From Falsigemmobacter faecalis (GTDB taxonomy: Bacteria > Pseudomonadota > Alphaproteobacteria > Rhodobacterales > Rhodobacteraceae): a stretch of DNA of 64,000 bases. Below are positions 8,796 to 16,908 of this stretch, one piece after another. The stretch's first letter is position 1; each line of letters starts with the position of its first letter. The notes beneath the pieces were generated by a model. It was not told the origin of the DNA and searched no databases. It worked only from the letters and a program-made list of their open reading frames with translations. Location of the stretch: assembly GCF_003863335.1 (NCBI RefSeq), contig NZ_RRAZ01000015.1:1-64000 (forward strand), in the 5' to 3' direction. The position numbers and the translations under genes were made by a program.

Positions 8796-10478
8796 ATGGC
8801 TGAAGACGGTCGTATGTCCGATCAGGGTGGGGCGGTTCTGGCAGAACTGGAGGCGCTTTCCGGCGCGGTTCAGGCGCCGCTGCAGGGGCTGCTGGCGCTG
8901 GCAAAGGAAAAGCTGCGGGCTGCGGTCACCGAAGGGGACCGTATCAGCGCAAAGCGGCTTGAGGCCGAGCAGCGGGCCGCCCATGGCCTCTCCTGGATTG
9001 CGACCTATGTCGAAGCTCTGGCGCAGATGGAGGCCTGGTCGGGCCGCCTGCGCGCGGAAGGCCGCTTTGGCGCGATGGAGCAGCTTTTGCTGCAGATCGG
9101 CGCGGGGGAATATCTCGCGCAGCTGTTCGGTGGCCTGCCGATGACCCAGGGCGAGATCCTGCGGCTCTCGGATCTGTGGATCACCGGAGCTGAGGCCGCA
9201 GCGTTCCGCACCCCTGAGGTTGAGGCGCTGATCGCCGGAAATTCGGTCGCGGCGCGCAACCATCTGATGGCGCTGATGCGCGAAAATCAGGGCCGGGCGA
9301 CCTTTGGCGCGACCGGACTTGATGATGAGCTGGAAATGATCCGCGATCAGTTCCGCCGCTTTGCCGACGATAAGGTCATCCCCCATGCCCATGACTGGCA
9401 TCTGAAGGATGAGCTGATCCCGATGGAGATCGTGCTGGAGCTGGCGGATCTGGGCGTCTTCGGCCTGACGATCCCGGAGAACCTTGGCGGGCTTGGCCTC
9501 AGCAAGGCCTCGATGGTGGTGGTCTCGGAGGAACTTTCGCGTGGCTATATCGGCGTGGGCTCGCTGGGCACCCGCTCTGAGATCGCGGCCGAGCTGATCC
9601 TTTGCGGCGGCACCGATGAGCAGAAATCGCATTGGCTGCCGAAGATCGCCTCGGGGGAAATCCTGCCGACGGCGGTCTTTACCGAACCCAATACCGGATC
9701 GGACCTCGGCAGCCTGCGCACCCGCGCGGTGAAATCTGAGGCCGGTGAGTGGCAGATCACCGGCAATAAGACCTGGATCACCCATGCGGCGCGCGCCCAT
9801 GTGATGACGCTGCTGGCGCGCACGGATTCCGCGACCACGGATTACCGTGGCCTGTCGATGTTTCTGGCGGAAAAGACCCCGGGCACCGATGAGAACCCCT
9901 TCCCGACCGAGGGCATGACCGGCGGCGAGATTGAGGTTCTCGGCTACCGCGGGATGAAGGAATATGAGCTGGGTTTCGACGGCTTTAAGGTGAAGGCCGA
10001 AAACCTGCTGGGCGGCGTGCCGGGGCAGGGGTTCAAGCAACTCATGCAGACCTTTGAATCCGCCCGCATCCAGACCGCCGCCCGTGCGATCGGCGTGGCG
10101 CAGAACGCGCTGGAGGTCGGGCTGCAATATGCCGAAGACCGTAAGCAGTTCGGCAAATCCCTGGTCGAATTCCCGCGGGTGGCCGATAAGCTGGTGATGA
10201 TGGCCGTCGAGATCATGATTGCCCGTCAGCTGACCTATTACAGCGCCTGGCAGAAAGACCATGACCGCCGCTGCGATCTGGAAGCCGGTATGGCGAAGCT
10301 GCTTGGCGCAAGGGTGGCCTGGGCTGCGGCGGATAACGCGCTGCAGATCCATGGCGGCAACGGCTTTGCGCTGGAATATACCATCAGCCGCATCCTGTGT
10401 GACGCGCGGATCCTCAATATCTTTGAGGGCGCGGGCGAGATCCAGGCCCAGGTGATCGCGCGGCGTCTGCTCGACTGA
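8796..10478 (+). CDS. mcd: Acyl-CoA dehydrogenase, probably (2S)-methylsuccinyl-CoA dehydrogenase
   Basis: A 560-residue flavin-dependent acyl-CoA dehydrogenase with an unusual N-terminal extension of about 150 residues (HGLSWIATYVEALAQM is its most typical part). The standard domain follows: TEPNTGSDLGS, GNKTWITHAARA, and the catalytic-Glu segment RILNIFEGAGEIQ at the C-terminus. This architecture and length match Mcd of Rhodobacter, which oxidises methylsuccinyl-CoA to mesaconyl-CoA in the ethylmalonyl-CoA pathway for acetyl-CoA assimilation. The ATG at 8796 has a GAGAGGGGA site; an upstream in-frame ATG has none. No other pathway gene is nearby, so the specificity is inferred from architecture. 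Confidence 0.78.
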   Translation: MAEDGRMSDQGGAVLAELEALSGAVQAPLQGLLALAKEKLRAAVTEGDRISAKRLEAEQRAAHGLSWIATYVEALAQMEAWSGRLRAEGRFGAMEQLLLQIGAGEYLAQLFGGLPMTQGEILRLSDLWITGAEAAAFRTPEVEALIAGNSVAARNHLMALMRENQGRATFGATGLDDELEMIRDQFRRFADDKVIPHAHDWHLKDELIPMEIVLELADLGVFGLTIPENLGGLGLSKASMVVVSEELSRGYIGVGSLGTRSEIAAELILCGGTDEQKSHWLPKIASGEILPTAVFTEPNTGSDLGSLRTRAVKSEAGEWQITGNKTWITHAARAHVMTLLARTDSATTDYRGLSMFLAEKTPGTDENPFPTEGMTGGEIEVLGYRGMKEYELGFDGFKVKAENLLGGVPGQGFKQLMQTFESARIQTAARAIGVAQNALEVGLQYAEDRKQFGKSLVEFPRVADKLVMMAVEIMIARQLTYYSAWQKDHDRRCDLEAGMAKLLGARVAWAAADNALQIHGGNGFALEYTISRILCDARILNIFEGAGEIQAQVIARRLLD

Positions 10479-10527
10479 GGCGGCCTCTGACTTGACGGGG
10501 GGGCGTGGAACATGGACAGGATCGGAT

Positions 10528-11262
10528 ATGTCTGATGCTGCCCCCACGCCCTCCCGCCGCAAGAAGGCCGCGCCGCTGAGTTTTCGGCAAAAGCTCCGCC
10601 GTTCGGGGTTCAAATGGGCGTGGCGCGGGCTTTTGGGCTTTGTGGTCCTCGTCGTGCTCTGGGTCTGGCTTTTTGCGGCTGTGAACCCGCCTGCGGGGCT
10701 TTATATGCGCCAGGAGGGCGCGCGTCTGGGCGGGATCAGCCGCACTTGGGTGAATGTCGATGATATTGCGCCGGTGATGCTGCGCTCGGTGGTGGCGGCG
10801 GAAGACGCCAATTACTGCAATCACTGGGGCTTTGATATGATCGAGATCCGCCGGGCGATGAACCGCGGCAACACTCGTGGCGCCTCGACCCTCAGCCAGC
10901 AGGTGGTGAAAAACGTCTTTCTCTGGCATGGGCGCAACTGGTCGCGCAAAGCGCTGGAGGCCATGCTGACGCCGGTGGTGGAGACGCTCTGGTCCAAGCG
11001 GCGCATTCTGGAGGTCTATCTGAATGTCGCCGAATTTGACGAAGGCGTCTTCGGGGTGGAGGCGGCGGCACGGCATTATTTCGGCGTCTCTGCCGCGAAG
11101 CTGAGCCCGACCCAGGCCGCCCGTCTGGCCATGGTGCTGCCCAATCCCAAAGCGCGCTCGGCGGCCAAACCCTCGGCGGCGCAGCGGCGGCGCACCGCTG
11201 CGATCATGGATGGTGCGCAAACCATTGCCGCTGACGGCCGTGCGGCATGTTTTCAGCCCTGA
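10528..11262 (+). CDS. mtgA: Monofunctional biosynthetic peptidoglycan transglycosylase
   Basis: A 244-residue GT51 glycosyltransferase that polymerises lipid II into glycan strands. It has a basic cytoplasmic N-terminus, one transmembrane helix (residues about 28-50) and a periplasmic catalytic domain. The catalytic-Glu motif SVVAAEDANYCNHWGFD and the GASTLSQQVVKN motif are both intact. There is no transpeptidase domain, hence monofunctional. The start is the ATG after ACAGGATCGGAT; a TTG start 36 bases upstream is possible but weaker. Confidence 0.93.
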   Translation: MSDAAPTPSRRKKAAPLSFRQKLRRSGFKWAWRGLLGFVVLVVLWVWLFAAVNPPAGLYMRQEGARLGGISRTWVNVDDIAPVMLRSVVAAEDANYCNHWGFDMIEIRRAMNRGNTRGASTLSQQVVKNVFLWHGRNWSRKALEAMLTPVVETLWSKRRILEVYLNVAEFDEGVFGVEAAARHYFGVSAAKLSPTQAARLAMVLPNPKARSAAKPSAAQRRRTAAIMDGAQTIAADGRAACFQP

Positions 11263-11316
11263 TCGGCTTGAGTTTTCAGGCCTTTCAGTGCAAGGAAGAT
11301 CAGTCTCCCGGAGCCC

Positions 11317-11988
11317 ATGTCCATGAACCGTCTGTTTCATTTTGCCCTCTCTCCCTTTTGCCGCAAAGTCCGCCTGACGCTGGCGGAAAAGCGCATTGAG
11401 GTGGAACTGGTGGAGGAGCGCTACTGGGAGCACAGCCAGGAGTTGCTGCGCCGCAATCCGGCCGGAAAAATCCCGGTGCTGAAGATGGGCGAGCGGATGT
11501 TCTCCGAAAGTCAGGCGATCTGCGAATATCTCGACGAGATCTTCCCGGAACCCGCGCTGATCCCGCGCGATGCGCTGAAGCGCTATGAGGTGCGCAGGCT
11601 TTGTTCGTGGTTTGACGATAAGTTCCACCGCGAAGTGACCTGCAATCTGCTGCATGAGCGGCTGATGAAGAAGGTCACCAAGCAGGGTTATCCGGATGGC
11701 AAGCGCATCCGCGAAGGGGCGGCGCAGATCAAATATCACCTTGATTATATGGCCTGGCTGCTGGAACAGCGCCGCTGGCTGGCGGGCGATCAGATGACGC
11801 TGGCGGATTTTGCGGCGGCCGCGCATCTGAGTTGCCTCGATTATGCGTCAGACGTGGACTGGGACCGCCAGCCGCTGGTGAAGGACTGGTACGCCAAGAT
11901 CAAATCGCGGCCCTCGTTCCGCTCGCTTCTGGCCGATCAGATCCCCGGCAGCCCGCCGCCGCTGCATTACGCTGATCTCGATTTCTGA
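11317..11988 (+). CDS. Glutathione S-transferase family protein
   Basis: A 223-residue GST. The N-terminal thioredoxin-like domain starts LFHFALSPFCRKVRLTLAEK and contains the cis-Pro segment KIPVLKMGERMFSESQAICEYLDE; an all-helical C-terminal domain follows, including WLAGDQMTLADFAAAAHLSCLDY. A cysteine at the SPFC position suggests a beta/omega-like, Cys-type enzyme used for deglutathionylation or reduction rather than conjugation. The substrate is unknown. A second ATG six bases downstream (11323) is equally possible as the start given the GGAG box. Confidence 0.85.
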   Translation: MSMNRLFHFALSPFCRKVRLTLAEKRIEVELVEERYWEHSQELLRRNPAGKIPVLKMGERMFSESQAICEYLDEIFPEPALIPRDALKRYEVRRLCSWFDDKFHREVTCNLLHERLMKKVTKQGYPDGKRIREGAAQIKYHLDYMAWLLEQRRWLAGDQMTLADFAAAAHLSCLDYASDVDWDRQPLVKDWYAKIKSRPSFRSLLADQIPGSPPPLHYADLDF

Positions 11989-11997
11989 GGGAAGGGC

Positions 11998-12053
11998 GGA
12001 GGGCTGCCGCCCCCCGCGCCCCCCGCTTCAAGGGGTGCGGCCCGCACCCCTTG
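11998..12053 (+). repeat. GC-rich 3' element with hairpin, divergent member of the dispersed family
   Basis: Starting about 10 bases after the GST stop, GGAGGGCTGCCGCCCCCCG resembles the opening part of the dispersed 3' elements found elsewhere in the window. It is followed by a strong hairpin, TCAAGGGGTGCG and CGCACCCCTTGA (12 bp, three-base loop, 12027-12053). There is no T-run, so it may act as an RNA 3'-end stabiliser or a Rho-independent-like pause. Family membership is tentative because the AAAAGCCAAAG tail is missing. Confidence 0.5.
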
Positions 12054-12072
12054 AAAATCCCCGGAGGCCGCT

Positions 12073-13122
12073 ATGGCACTTGCACCCCCTGACACAACCG
12101 GGTTGAGGACCGCTTTGATCGCTGAGGCGAAGGCAGCGGGCTTTGTCGCCGTGGGCTTTTGTCGCCCCGATGCGATTCCCCATGCGGCAGAGGCGCTGGA
12201 GGCCTTTGTCGAAGGCGGCTATCATGGCGAGATGGCCTGGATGGCCGAGCGTATGGCCTGGCGCGGTAACCCCGCCGCTCTCTGGCCCGAGGCGCGCAGC
12301 GTGATCATGCTGGCGGAGAGCTATACCCCGCCCGAGGATCCTCGTCTGGTGCTGGGGCAATCTGACCGGGCGGCGGTCTCGGTCTATGCGCAGGGCAAAG
12401 ATTACCACGATCTGGTGAAGAAACGTCTTAAGCGCGTCGGGCGCTGGCTGATCGACAAGGCTCCGGGCAGCGAGATTAAGGTTTTTGTCGATACCGCGCC
12501 GGTGATGGAAAAGCCGCTGGCTCAGGCGGCGGGTCTCGGCTGGCAGGGCAAGCACACCAATCTGCTGAGCCGTCAGTTTGGCAATTGGGTGTTTCTTGGC
12601 TCGATCTTCACGACCGTCGATTTTGCGCCCGATGCGGCAGAGGTTTCGCATTGCGGCAGTTGCACCTCCTGTCTGACCGCCTGTCCCACCGGGGCTTTTG
12701 AGGGCGAGGGGCGGCTGAACCCGAAGCGCTGCATCTCTTATCTGACGATTGAGCATAAAGGCCCGGTGCCGGAGGATCTGCGGGCCCGGATGGGCAATCG
12801 GATCTATGGGTGTGATGATTGTCTGGCGGCCTGTCCCTGGAATAAATTCGCCGTGGATGCGGTGGATCCGGGCTATGGGCACCGGGTGGGCGCACCGCTG
12901 CTCGCGGAGCTGGCGGAGCTTGATGACGCAGCATTTCGGGCGCGGTTTTCGGGCTCTCCGATCAAGCGGATCGGGCGGGATCGATTTTTGCGCAATGTGC
13001 TTTATGCCATTGGAAATTCGGGGCGTTCTGAGTTGTTGCCCCGGGCCGAAGCTTTGACGGGGGATCCCGATCCGGTGGTGGCGGAGGCGGCGGCCTGGGC
13101 GGCGGCCCGGCTCAGGGGCTGA
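12073..13122 (+). CDS. queG: tRNA epoxyqueuosine(34) reductase
   Basis: A 349-residue cobalamin-dependent iron-sulfur enzyme that reduces epoxyqueuosine to queuosine in tRNA wobble position 34. Two 4Fe-4S binding clusters are visible: [16 protein letters not shown] near residue 193 and [12 protein letters not shown] near residue 253. The length fits, and the C-terminus has the usual HEAT-like tail ([17 protein letters not shown], then [11 protein letters not shown]). The start is the ATG after CCGGAGGCCGCT. The requirement for cobalamin fits the cobalamin salvage genes nearby, although they are not one operon. Confidence 0.95.
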   Translation: MALAPPDTTGLRTALIAEAKAAGFVAVGFCRPDAIPHAAEALEAFVEGGYHGEMAWMAERMAWRGNPAALWPEARSVIMLAESYTPPEDPRLVLGQSDRAAVSVYAQGKDYHDLVKKRLKRVGRWLIDKAPGSEIKVFVDTAPVMEKPLAQAAGLGWQGKHTNLLSRQFGNWVFLGSIFTTVDFAPDAAEVSHCGSCTSCLTACPTGAFEGEGRLNPKRCISYLTIEHKGPVPEDLRARMGNRIYGCDDCLAACPWNKFAVDAVDPGYGHRVGAPLLAELAELDDAAFRARFSGSPIKRIGRDRFLRNVLYAIGNSGRSELLPRAEALTGDPDPVVAEAAAWAAARLRG

Positions 13123-13187
13123 ATTTCGGAGCCAACCGGGTGCTTTTGTGTTACCTCTGTCCTGTTTTCGTCAGTCAGGAGGGTAAG

Positions 13188-13376
13188 ATGACACGTCATA
13201 TCGCCGACACGCGCAGCGCCGCGGGCACGGAGAAAAACCGGGCGTTTTTTGAGATCGCCCGCCGGCAGCGCGAGGTGCATCCCGCCACGATGGAGCTTTT
13301 GCGCCGTCCGCGACCTGAGGGGGAGAAGGACCGCCTGGAGGCTTTTTTGCGCATTGAGCGCGGTCGCACCGCCTGA
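13188..13376 (+). CDS. Small hypothetical protein, 62 residues
   Basis: A 62-residue charged protein that I do not recognise. It is highly basic and acidic, with AGTEKNRAFFEIARRQREV and a C-terminal EKDRLEAFLRIERGRTA, and has no membrane segment. A strong AGGAGGG box stands five bases before the ATG, and an efficient terminator follows 13 bases after the stop, so expression is likely. It could be helical throughout. No function can be assigned. Confidence 0.6.
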   Translation: MTRHIADTRSAAGTEKNRAFFEIARRQREVHPATMELLRRPRPEGEKDRLEAFLRIERGRTA

Positions 13377-13389
13377 GGCCAGACACTAA

Positions 13390-13419
13390 AAAACGCCCGC
13401 AGAAAGCTGCGGGCGTTTT
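13390..13419. terminator. Bidirectional intrinsic terminator
   Basis: A 13-bp perfect stem, AAAACGCCCGCAG and CTGCGGGCGTTTT, with a four-base loop. It lies between the convergent 62-residue gene and ilvE. A and T runs on either side make it work in both directions. Confidence 0.9.
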
Positions 13420-13435
13420 GCGGTCAGATCAGCGC

Positions 13436-14305
13436 TTATGCGCGGACCAGGGCCTCATAGGCTTCGGCCACGGCGCGGGTGGTGGCACCCACGGTGTATT
13501 TATGCTCACCGATCTGGCCCACCGGGGTCACTTCGGCGGCGGTGCCGGTCAGCCAGCATTCCTCAAAGGTCGCAAGCTCTTCCGGCAGGATGCGGCGGAC
13601 ATTGACCTTATAGCCCATCTCTTCGGCCATTTTGATCACGGTCTGACGGGTGATGCCGTTCAGGATGCAATCGGGATCCGGGGTGTGGATCTCGCCGTCT
13701 TTGACGAAGAAGATATTGGCGCCGGTGGCTTCGGCCACATAGCCGCGGTAGTCATAGAAGAGCGCATCCGAGCAGCCCTTCGCCATGGCCGCGTGTTTGG
13801 ACATGGTGCAGATCATGTAAAGGCCCGAAGCCTTGGCCGCGGTCGGAATGGTCTCGGGCGAGGGGCGCTTCCATTTGGCGATGTCGAGTTTGGCGCCCTG
13901 CCATTTCGCATCACCGTAATAGGCACCCCATTCCCAGGCAGCCACCGCCATGCGGACCGGGTTGCCGTGGGCTGCGACGCCCATTTCTTCGCCCGCGCCG
14001 CGCCAGGCCAGCACGCGGATATAGGCATCTTTGAAGCCATTGGCCGCGAGGGTGGCATATTTGGCTTCTTCGATCTGATCGACGGTCCAGGGCAGCTCCA
14101 TATCGAGCATGCGGGCGGAATCGATCAGGCGCTGCGAATGCTCGCGGCCTTTGAAGATTTTACCATTGTAGCAGCGCTCACCCTCAAAGACGGCTGAGGC
14201 GTAGTGCAGGGCATGGGTCAGGAAGTGGACATTGGCGTCGCGCCACTCCACCAGCTTGCCATCCATCCAGATCTTGCCGTCACGATCTTCATAAGAACCG
14301 GCCAT
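13436..14305 (-). CDS. ilvE: Branched-chain amino acid aminotransferase
   Basis: A 289-residue class IV PLP aminotransferase that makes (or starts breakdown of) leucine, isoleucine and valine. The PLP lysine is K158 in TAAKASGLY, and the cofactor segment GYVAEATGANIFFV follows. An upstream in-frame ATG exists, but GAAGGAGG stands directly before the ATG at 14305. The gene diverges from petP across a 155-base region that holds two palindromes, which may be an operator for either gene. Confidence 0.93.
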   Translation of the reverse strand: MAGSYEDRDGKIWMDGKLVEWRDANVHFLTHALHYASAVFEGERCYNGKIFKGREHSQRLIDSARMLDMELPWTVDQIEEAKYATLAANGFKDAYIRVLAWRGAGEEMGVAAHGNPVRMAVAAWEWGAYYGDAKWQGAKLDIAKWKRPSPETIPTAAKASGLYMICTMSKHAAMAKGCSDALFYDYRGYVAEATGANIFFVKDGEIHTPDPDCILNGITRQTVIKMAEEMGYKVNVRRILPEELATFEECWLTGTAAEVTPVGQIGEHKYTVGATTRAVAEAYEALVRA

Positions 14306-14328
14306 AGTGCCTCCTTCGCCCCGCAGGC

Positions 14329-14346
14329 TTTGCAAAAATTGCGCAA
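14329..14346. promoter_or_regulatory. Tandem palindromes between ilvE and petP
   Basis: Two perfect 8-bp palindromes, TTTGCAAA and TTGCGCAA, are separated by two A residues, 24 bases upstream of the ilvE start codon. The arrangement resembles paired operator half-sites. The first sequence equals the half-site known for short-chain acyl-CoA regulators (ScfR/PccR type) in Rhodobacter, but the spacing differs, so the link is a guess. Confidence 0.4.
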
Positions 14347-14460
14347 GAGGAGTGTCACTTCGACATGATCTTGCGAAATCCGGTCTTTGGGTTACCGATT
14401 CGGACTTGGAAAGTCAACAAGGCTGACATAAAAACACGAAACGCCTGACAGGAGATCCCC

Positions 14461-14967
14461 ATGAACAGAACCCCGGGTCCAATGGGCGGGGATGCCCTGC
14501 TTTATCTGACCGACGAGCAGATCCGCAAAGGCATTGAGGCGATGTATTTCGCCTATCGCGGCTTTACCTCTGATCCCGACCGGGTTCTGGAGAGCCGCGG
14601 CTATGGCCGGGCGCATCACCGGGTGTTGCATTTCGTCCACCGCCGTCCGGGCATGACCGTCAATACGCTGCTGGCGATTCTGGGGGTGACGAAACAAAGC
14701 CTGAACCGGGTGCTGCGGGCGCTGATTGAGGATGGTTTTGTCGAGAACCGGGTGGGGCGGCGCGATAAGCGCGAGCGACATCTGTACCTGACCCCGGCCG
14801 GGACGGAGTTTGAGAAAGAACTCTCTGAGGGCCAGCGCGGGCGGATGCGCGGCGCTTACCGGCGGGCCGGGCCGCAGGCTGTGGCGGGCTTCTGGCAGGT
14901 GCTGGAAGAGATGATGGACCCCGAGCAGATGCGGCAGTATATGTCGTTGCGTGACGGAGGGACCTGA
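14461..14967 (+). CDS. petP: MarR-family transcriptional regulator, PetP-like
   Basis: A 168-residue winged-helix regulator. The recognition region reads TVNTLLAILGVTKQSLNRVLRALIEDGFVENRVGRRDKRERHL (quoted in part: GVTKQSLNRVLRAL), followed by a wing with DKRERHLYLTPAG. Its position directly upstream of an OmpR-type response regulator, with a one-base overlap, reproduces the petP-petR pair of Rhodobacter capsulatus, which is linked to cytochrome bc1 expression and viability. The bc1 genes are not next to it here. The symbol is assigned by synteny and family. The start is the ATG after GACAGGAGATCCCC. Confidence 0.75.
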   Translation: MNRTPGPMGGDALLYLTDEQIRKGIEAMYFAYRGFTSDPDRVLESRGYGRAHHRVLHFVHRRPGMTVNTLLAILGVTKQSLNRVLRALIEDGFVENRVGRRDKRERHLYLTPAGTEFEKELSEGQRGRMRGAYRRAGPQAVAGFWQVLEEMMDPEQMRQYMSLRDGGT

Positions 14968-15677
14968 TGAGTGACACCGCCCCGCTGCATCTGCTGGTTG
15001 TCGATGACGATGACCGCATCCGTGGCCTATTGCAGAAATTTCTGATCCGGAATGGCTATCTGGTGACCGTGGCGGATGATGCCGCACGCGCGCGCCGCCT
15101 GCTGGCGGGGCTGGAGTTTGATCTTCTGGTGCTCGATGTGATGATGCCGGGGGAAGACGGTGTGACGCTGACCCGCGCGCTGCGCGATGAGGGGCTGGTG
15201 CTGCCGATCCTTTTGCTGACGGCGCGGGGGGAAAGTTCGAACCGCATCGACGGGCTGGAGGCGGGGGCGGATGATTATCTGGTCAAGCCCTTTGAGCCGC
15301 GGGAGCTGCTGTTGCGCATCCATGCCATTCTGCGCCGGATGCCGCAGCCGCTGAAGCCTGCAGCGCCGCCCTCGCGCAGTCTGATGCTGGGGCCTTTGCG
15401 CTATGACATCGACCGCAGCGAGCTGTGGCAGGGCGATCAGCCGGTGCGGCTGACCTCGACGGAAGTGGCGCTGATGCGGATTTTTGCGGCACGCTCGGGC
15501 GAGGTGGTGGCGCGGGATGAGCTGATTGCCGAGCTGGCCGGGGAGGAAACCCAGTCCAGCGAGCGGGCGGTGGATGTGCAGATCACCCGGCTGCGGCGCA
15601 AGCTGGAGAGTGATCCAAAGCAGCCGCGTTATCTGCAGACCATCCGCGGTGAGGGCTATCGGCTGGCCCCGGAGTAA
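14967..15677 (+). CDS. petR: OmpR-family response regulator, PetR-like
   Basis: A 236-residue two-domain regulator. The receiver domain (residues about 7-122) has the acidic pocket VVDDDDR, the phospho-acceptor D57 in LLVLDVMMPGEDG, the LLTARGES threonine and the conserved lysine in DDYLVKPFEPREL. The C-terminal winged-helix domain ends YLQTIRGEGYRLAPE, typical of OmpR/PhoB. The gene overlaps petP by one base. No histidine kinase gene is adjacent, so it is an orphan regulator in this window. Confidence 0.85.
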   Translation: MSDTAPLHLLVVDDDDRIRGLLQKFLIRNGYLVTVADDAARARRLLAGLEFDLLVLDVMMPGEDGVTLTRALRDEGLVLPILLLTARGESSNRIDGLEAGADDYLVKPFEPRELLLRIHAILRRMPQPLKPAAPPSRSLMLGPLRYDIDRSELWQGDQPVRLTSTEVALMRIFAARSGEVVARDELIAELAGEETQSSERAVDVQITRLRRKLESDPKQPRYLQTIRGEGYRLAPE

Positions 15678-15713
15678 GGGGCGGGCGGTTTTGGGCGGGG
15701 GCGTGCCTGGCGC

Positions 15714-15751
15714 AGAGCGCCGGGGCGCTGCCCCGGACCCCGGAGTATTTT
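15714..15751 (+). repeat. Dispersed 3' element, copy 1 (after petR)
   Basis: The sequence has a 7-bp hairpin CCGGGGC-GCT-GCCCCGG followed by ACCCCGGAGTATTTT. It lies about 37 bases after the petR stop, on the same strand. The same order of modules recurs after uvrC, after the TlpA-like gene and, on the minus strand, after the class V aminotransferase gene. In this copy the AAAAGCCAAAG tail is part of a perfect terminator stem. Confidence 0.8.
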
Positions 15752-15788
15752 AAAAAAGCCAAAGCCGGGGTGGGGCTTTGGCTTTTTT
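15752..15788. terminator. Bidirectional terminator between petR and trpS
   Basis: A 15-bp perfect stem, AAAAAAGCCAAAGCC and GGCTTTGGCTTTTTT, with a seven-base loop, flanked by A and T runs on the two sides. It lies between convergent petR and trpS, ending two bases from the trpS stop codon. Confidence 0.92.
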
Positions 15789-15790
15789 CG

Positions 15791-16831
15791 TCAGGCTTTG
15801 CGGCGGACCATGCCGATGATGTCATAGACGTCATCGAGGATCGGGCGGGCGATGGCCTCGGCGCGCTCGGCGCCACGCGACAGGATGCGGTCGATTTCAC
15901 CGGTGTCCTGCATCAGGCGCGTCATCTCGGTGGAGATCGGCGAGAGGACGGAGACGGCGAGTTCTGCGAGTTTCGGCTTGAAGGTGCCGAAGCCCTGGCC
16001 TGCGAATTCGCCAAGCACCGCCTCGACGCTGCTGTTGGTGAGGGCTGCGTAGATATTCACGAGGTTGCGGGCTTCGGCGCGCGAGGCGAGGCCCTCGGCG
16101 GTTTCGGGCAGCGGCTCGGGGTCGGTGACGGCTTTGCGCAGCTTTTTGGCGATGGTGTCGGCGTCATCGGTGAGGTTGATGCGGCTGGCGTCGGAAGGGT
16201 CGGATTTCGACATCTTTTTGGTGCCGTCGCGCAGGCTCATGACGCGGGTGGCCGCGCCTTCGATGACCGGTTCGGGCATGGGAAAGAAGTTCACGCCGAA
16301 GTCATGGTTGAACTTTGCGGCGATGTCGCGGGTCAGTTCCACATGTTGTTTCTGATCGTCACCGACCGGCACATGGGTGGCCTTATAGGCGAGAATATCG
16401 GCGGCCATCAGCGCGGGATAGGCATAGAGGCCCAGCGATGAGGCTTCGGCGTTTTTGCCGGCGGTTTTGTCTTTGAACTGCGTCATGCGGTTCATCCAGC
16501 CCAGACGCGCCACGCAGTTGAAGATCCAGCCCAGTTCGGCATGGGCCGAGACCTGGCTTTGGTTGAAGAGCACCGATTTTTCCGGATCAATCCCGGAGGC
16601 GATATAGGCGGCCGTCAGCTCACGCGTGGCGTGGCGCAGTTTGGCCGGGTCCTGCCAGACGGTGATCGCATGCATATCGACGATGCAATAGATCGATTCG
16701 ATCCCCTCATCCTGCTTTTGGGCAAAACGGCGCAGCGCACCGAGGTAATTGCCAAGCGTCAGGCCTCCCGAGGGTTGGATGCCGGAGAAAATCCGGTTCG
16801 GGACGGCGGGGGTTGCGGTTGCGTCGGACAT
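15791..16831 (-). CDS. trpS: Tryptophanyl-tRNA synthetase
   Basis: A 346-residue class I aminoacyl-tRNA synthetase that charges tRNA-Trp. The N-terminal ATP site reads [19 protein letters not shown] (the HIGH-like motif as TLGN) and the KMSKS loop is present as [10 protein letters not shown]. The ORF extends 21 codons further upstream, but the ATG at 16831 gives the usual family start. It converges on petR, with a strong bidirectional terminator between them. Confidence 0.95.
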   Translation of the reverse strand: MSDATATPAVPNRIFSGIQPSGGLTLGNYLGALRRFAQKQDEGIESIYCIVDMHAITVWQDPAKLRHATRELTAAYIASGIDPEKSVLFNQSQVSAHAELGWIFNCVARLGWMNRMTQFKDKTAGKNAEASSLGLYAYPALMAADILAYKATHVPVGDDQKQHVELTRDIAAKFNHDFGVNFFPMPEPVIEGAATRVMSLRDGTKKMSKSDPSDASRINLTDDADTIAKKLRKAVTDPEPLPETAEGLASRAEARNLVNIYAALTNSSVEAVLGEFAGQGFGTFKPKLAELAVSVLSPISTEMTRLMQDTGEIDRILSRGAERAEAIARPILDDVYDIIGMVRRKA

Positions 16832-16908
16832 TCGGGCCTCCGGGGCTGGAAAAGGCAGTGAAGGCGGCTTATCGCTCAGGGGGAAAGACGTCAACGACGA
16901 GGGGCGCC

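Noticed and set aside
8724-10613. A 629-codon open frame on the minus strand opposite the acyl-CoA dehydrogenase gene.
   Set aside because: It is a shadow frame caused by high GC content; its protein is rich in Arg/His/Gln with no domain, and the plus-strand gene has clear motifs.
14967-15677. A missing histidine kinase as evidence for a broken two-component system.
   Set aside because: In the R. capsulatus petP-petR model the kinase is also not next to the regulator, so the absence is normal.
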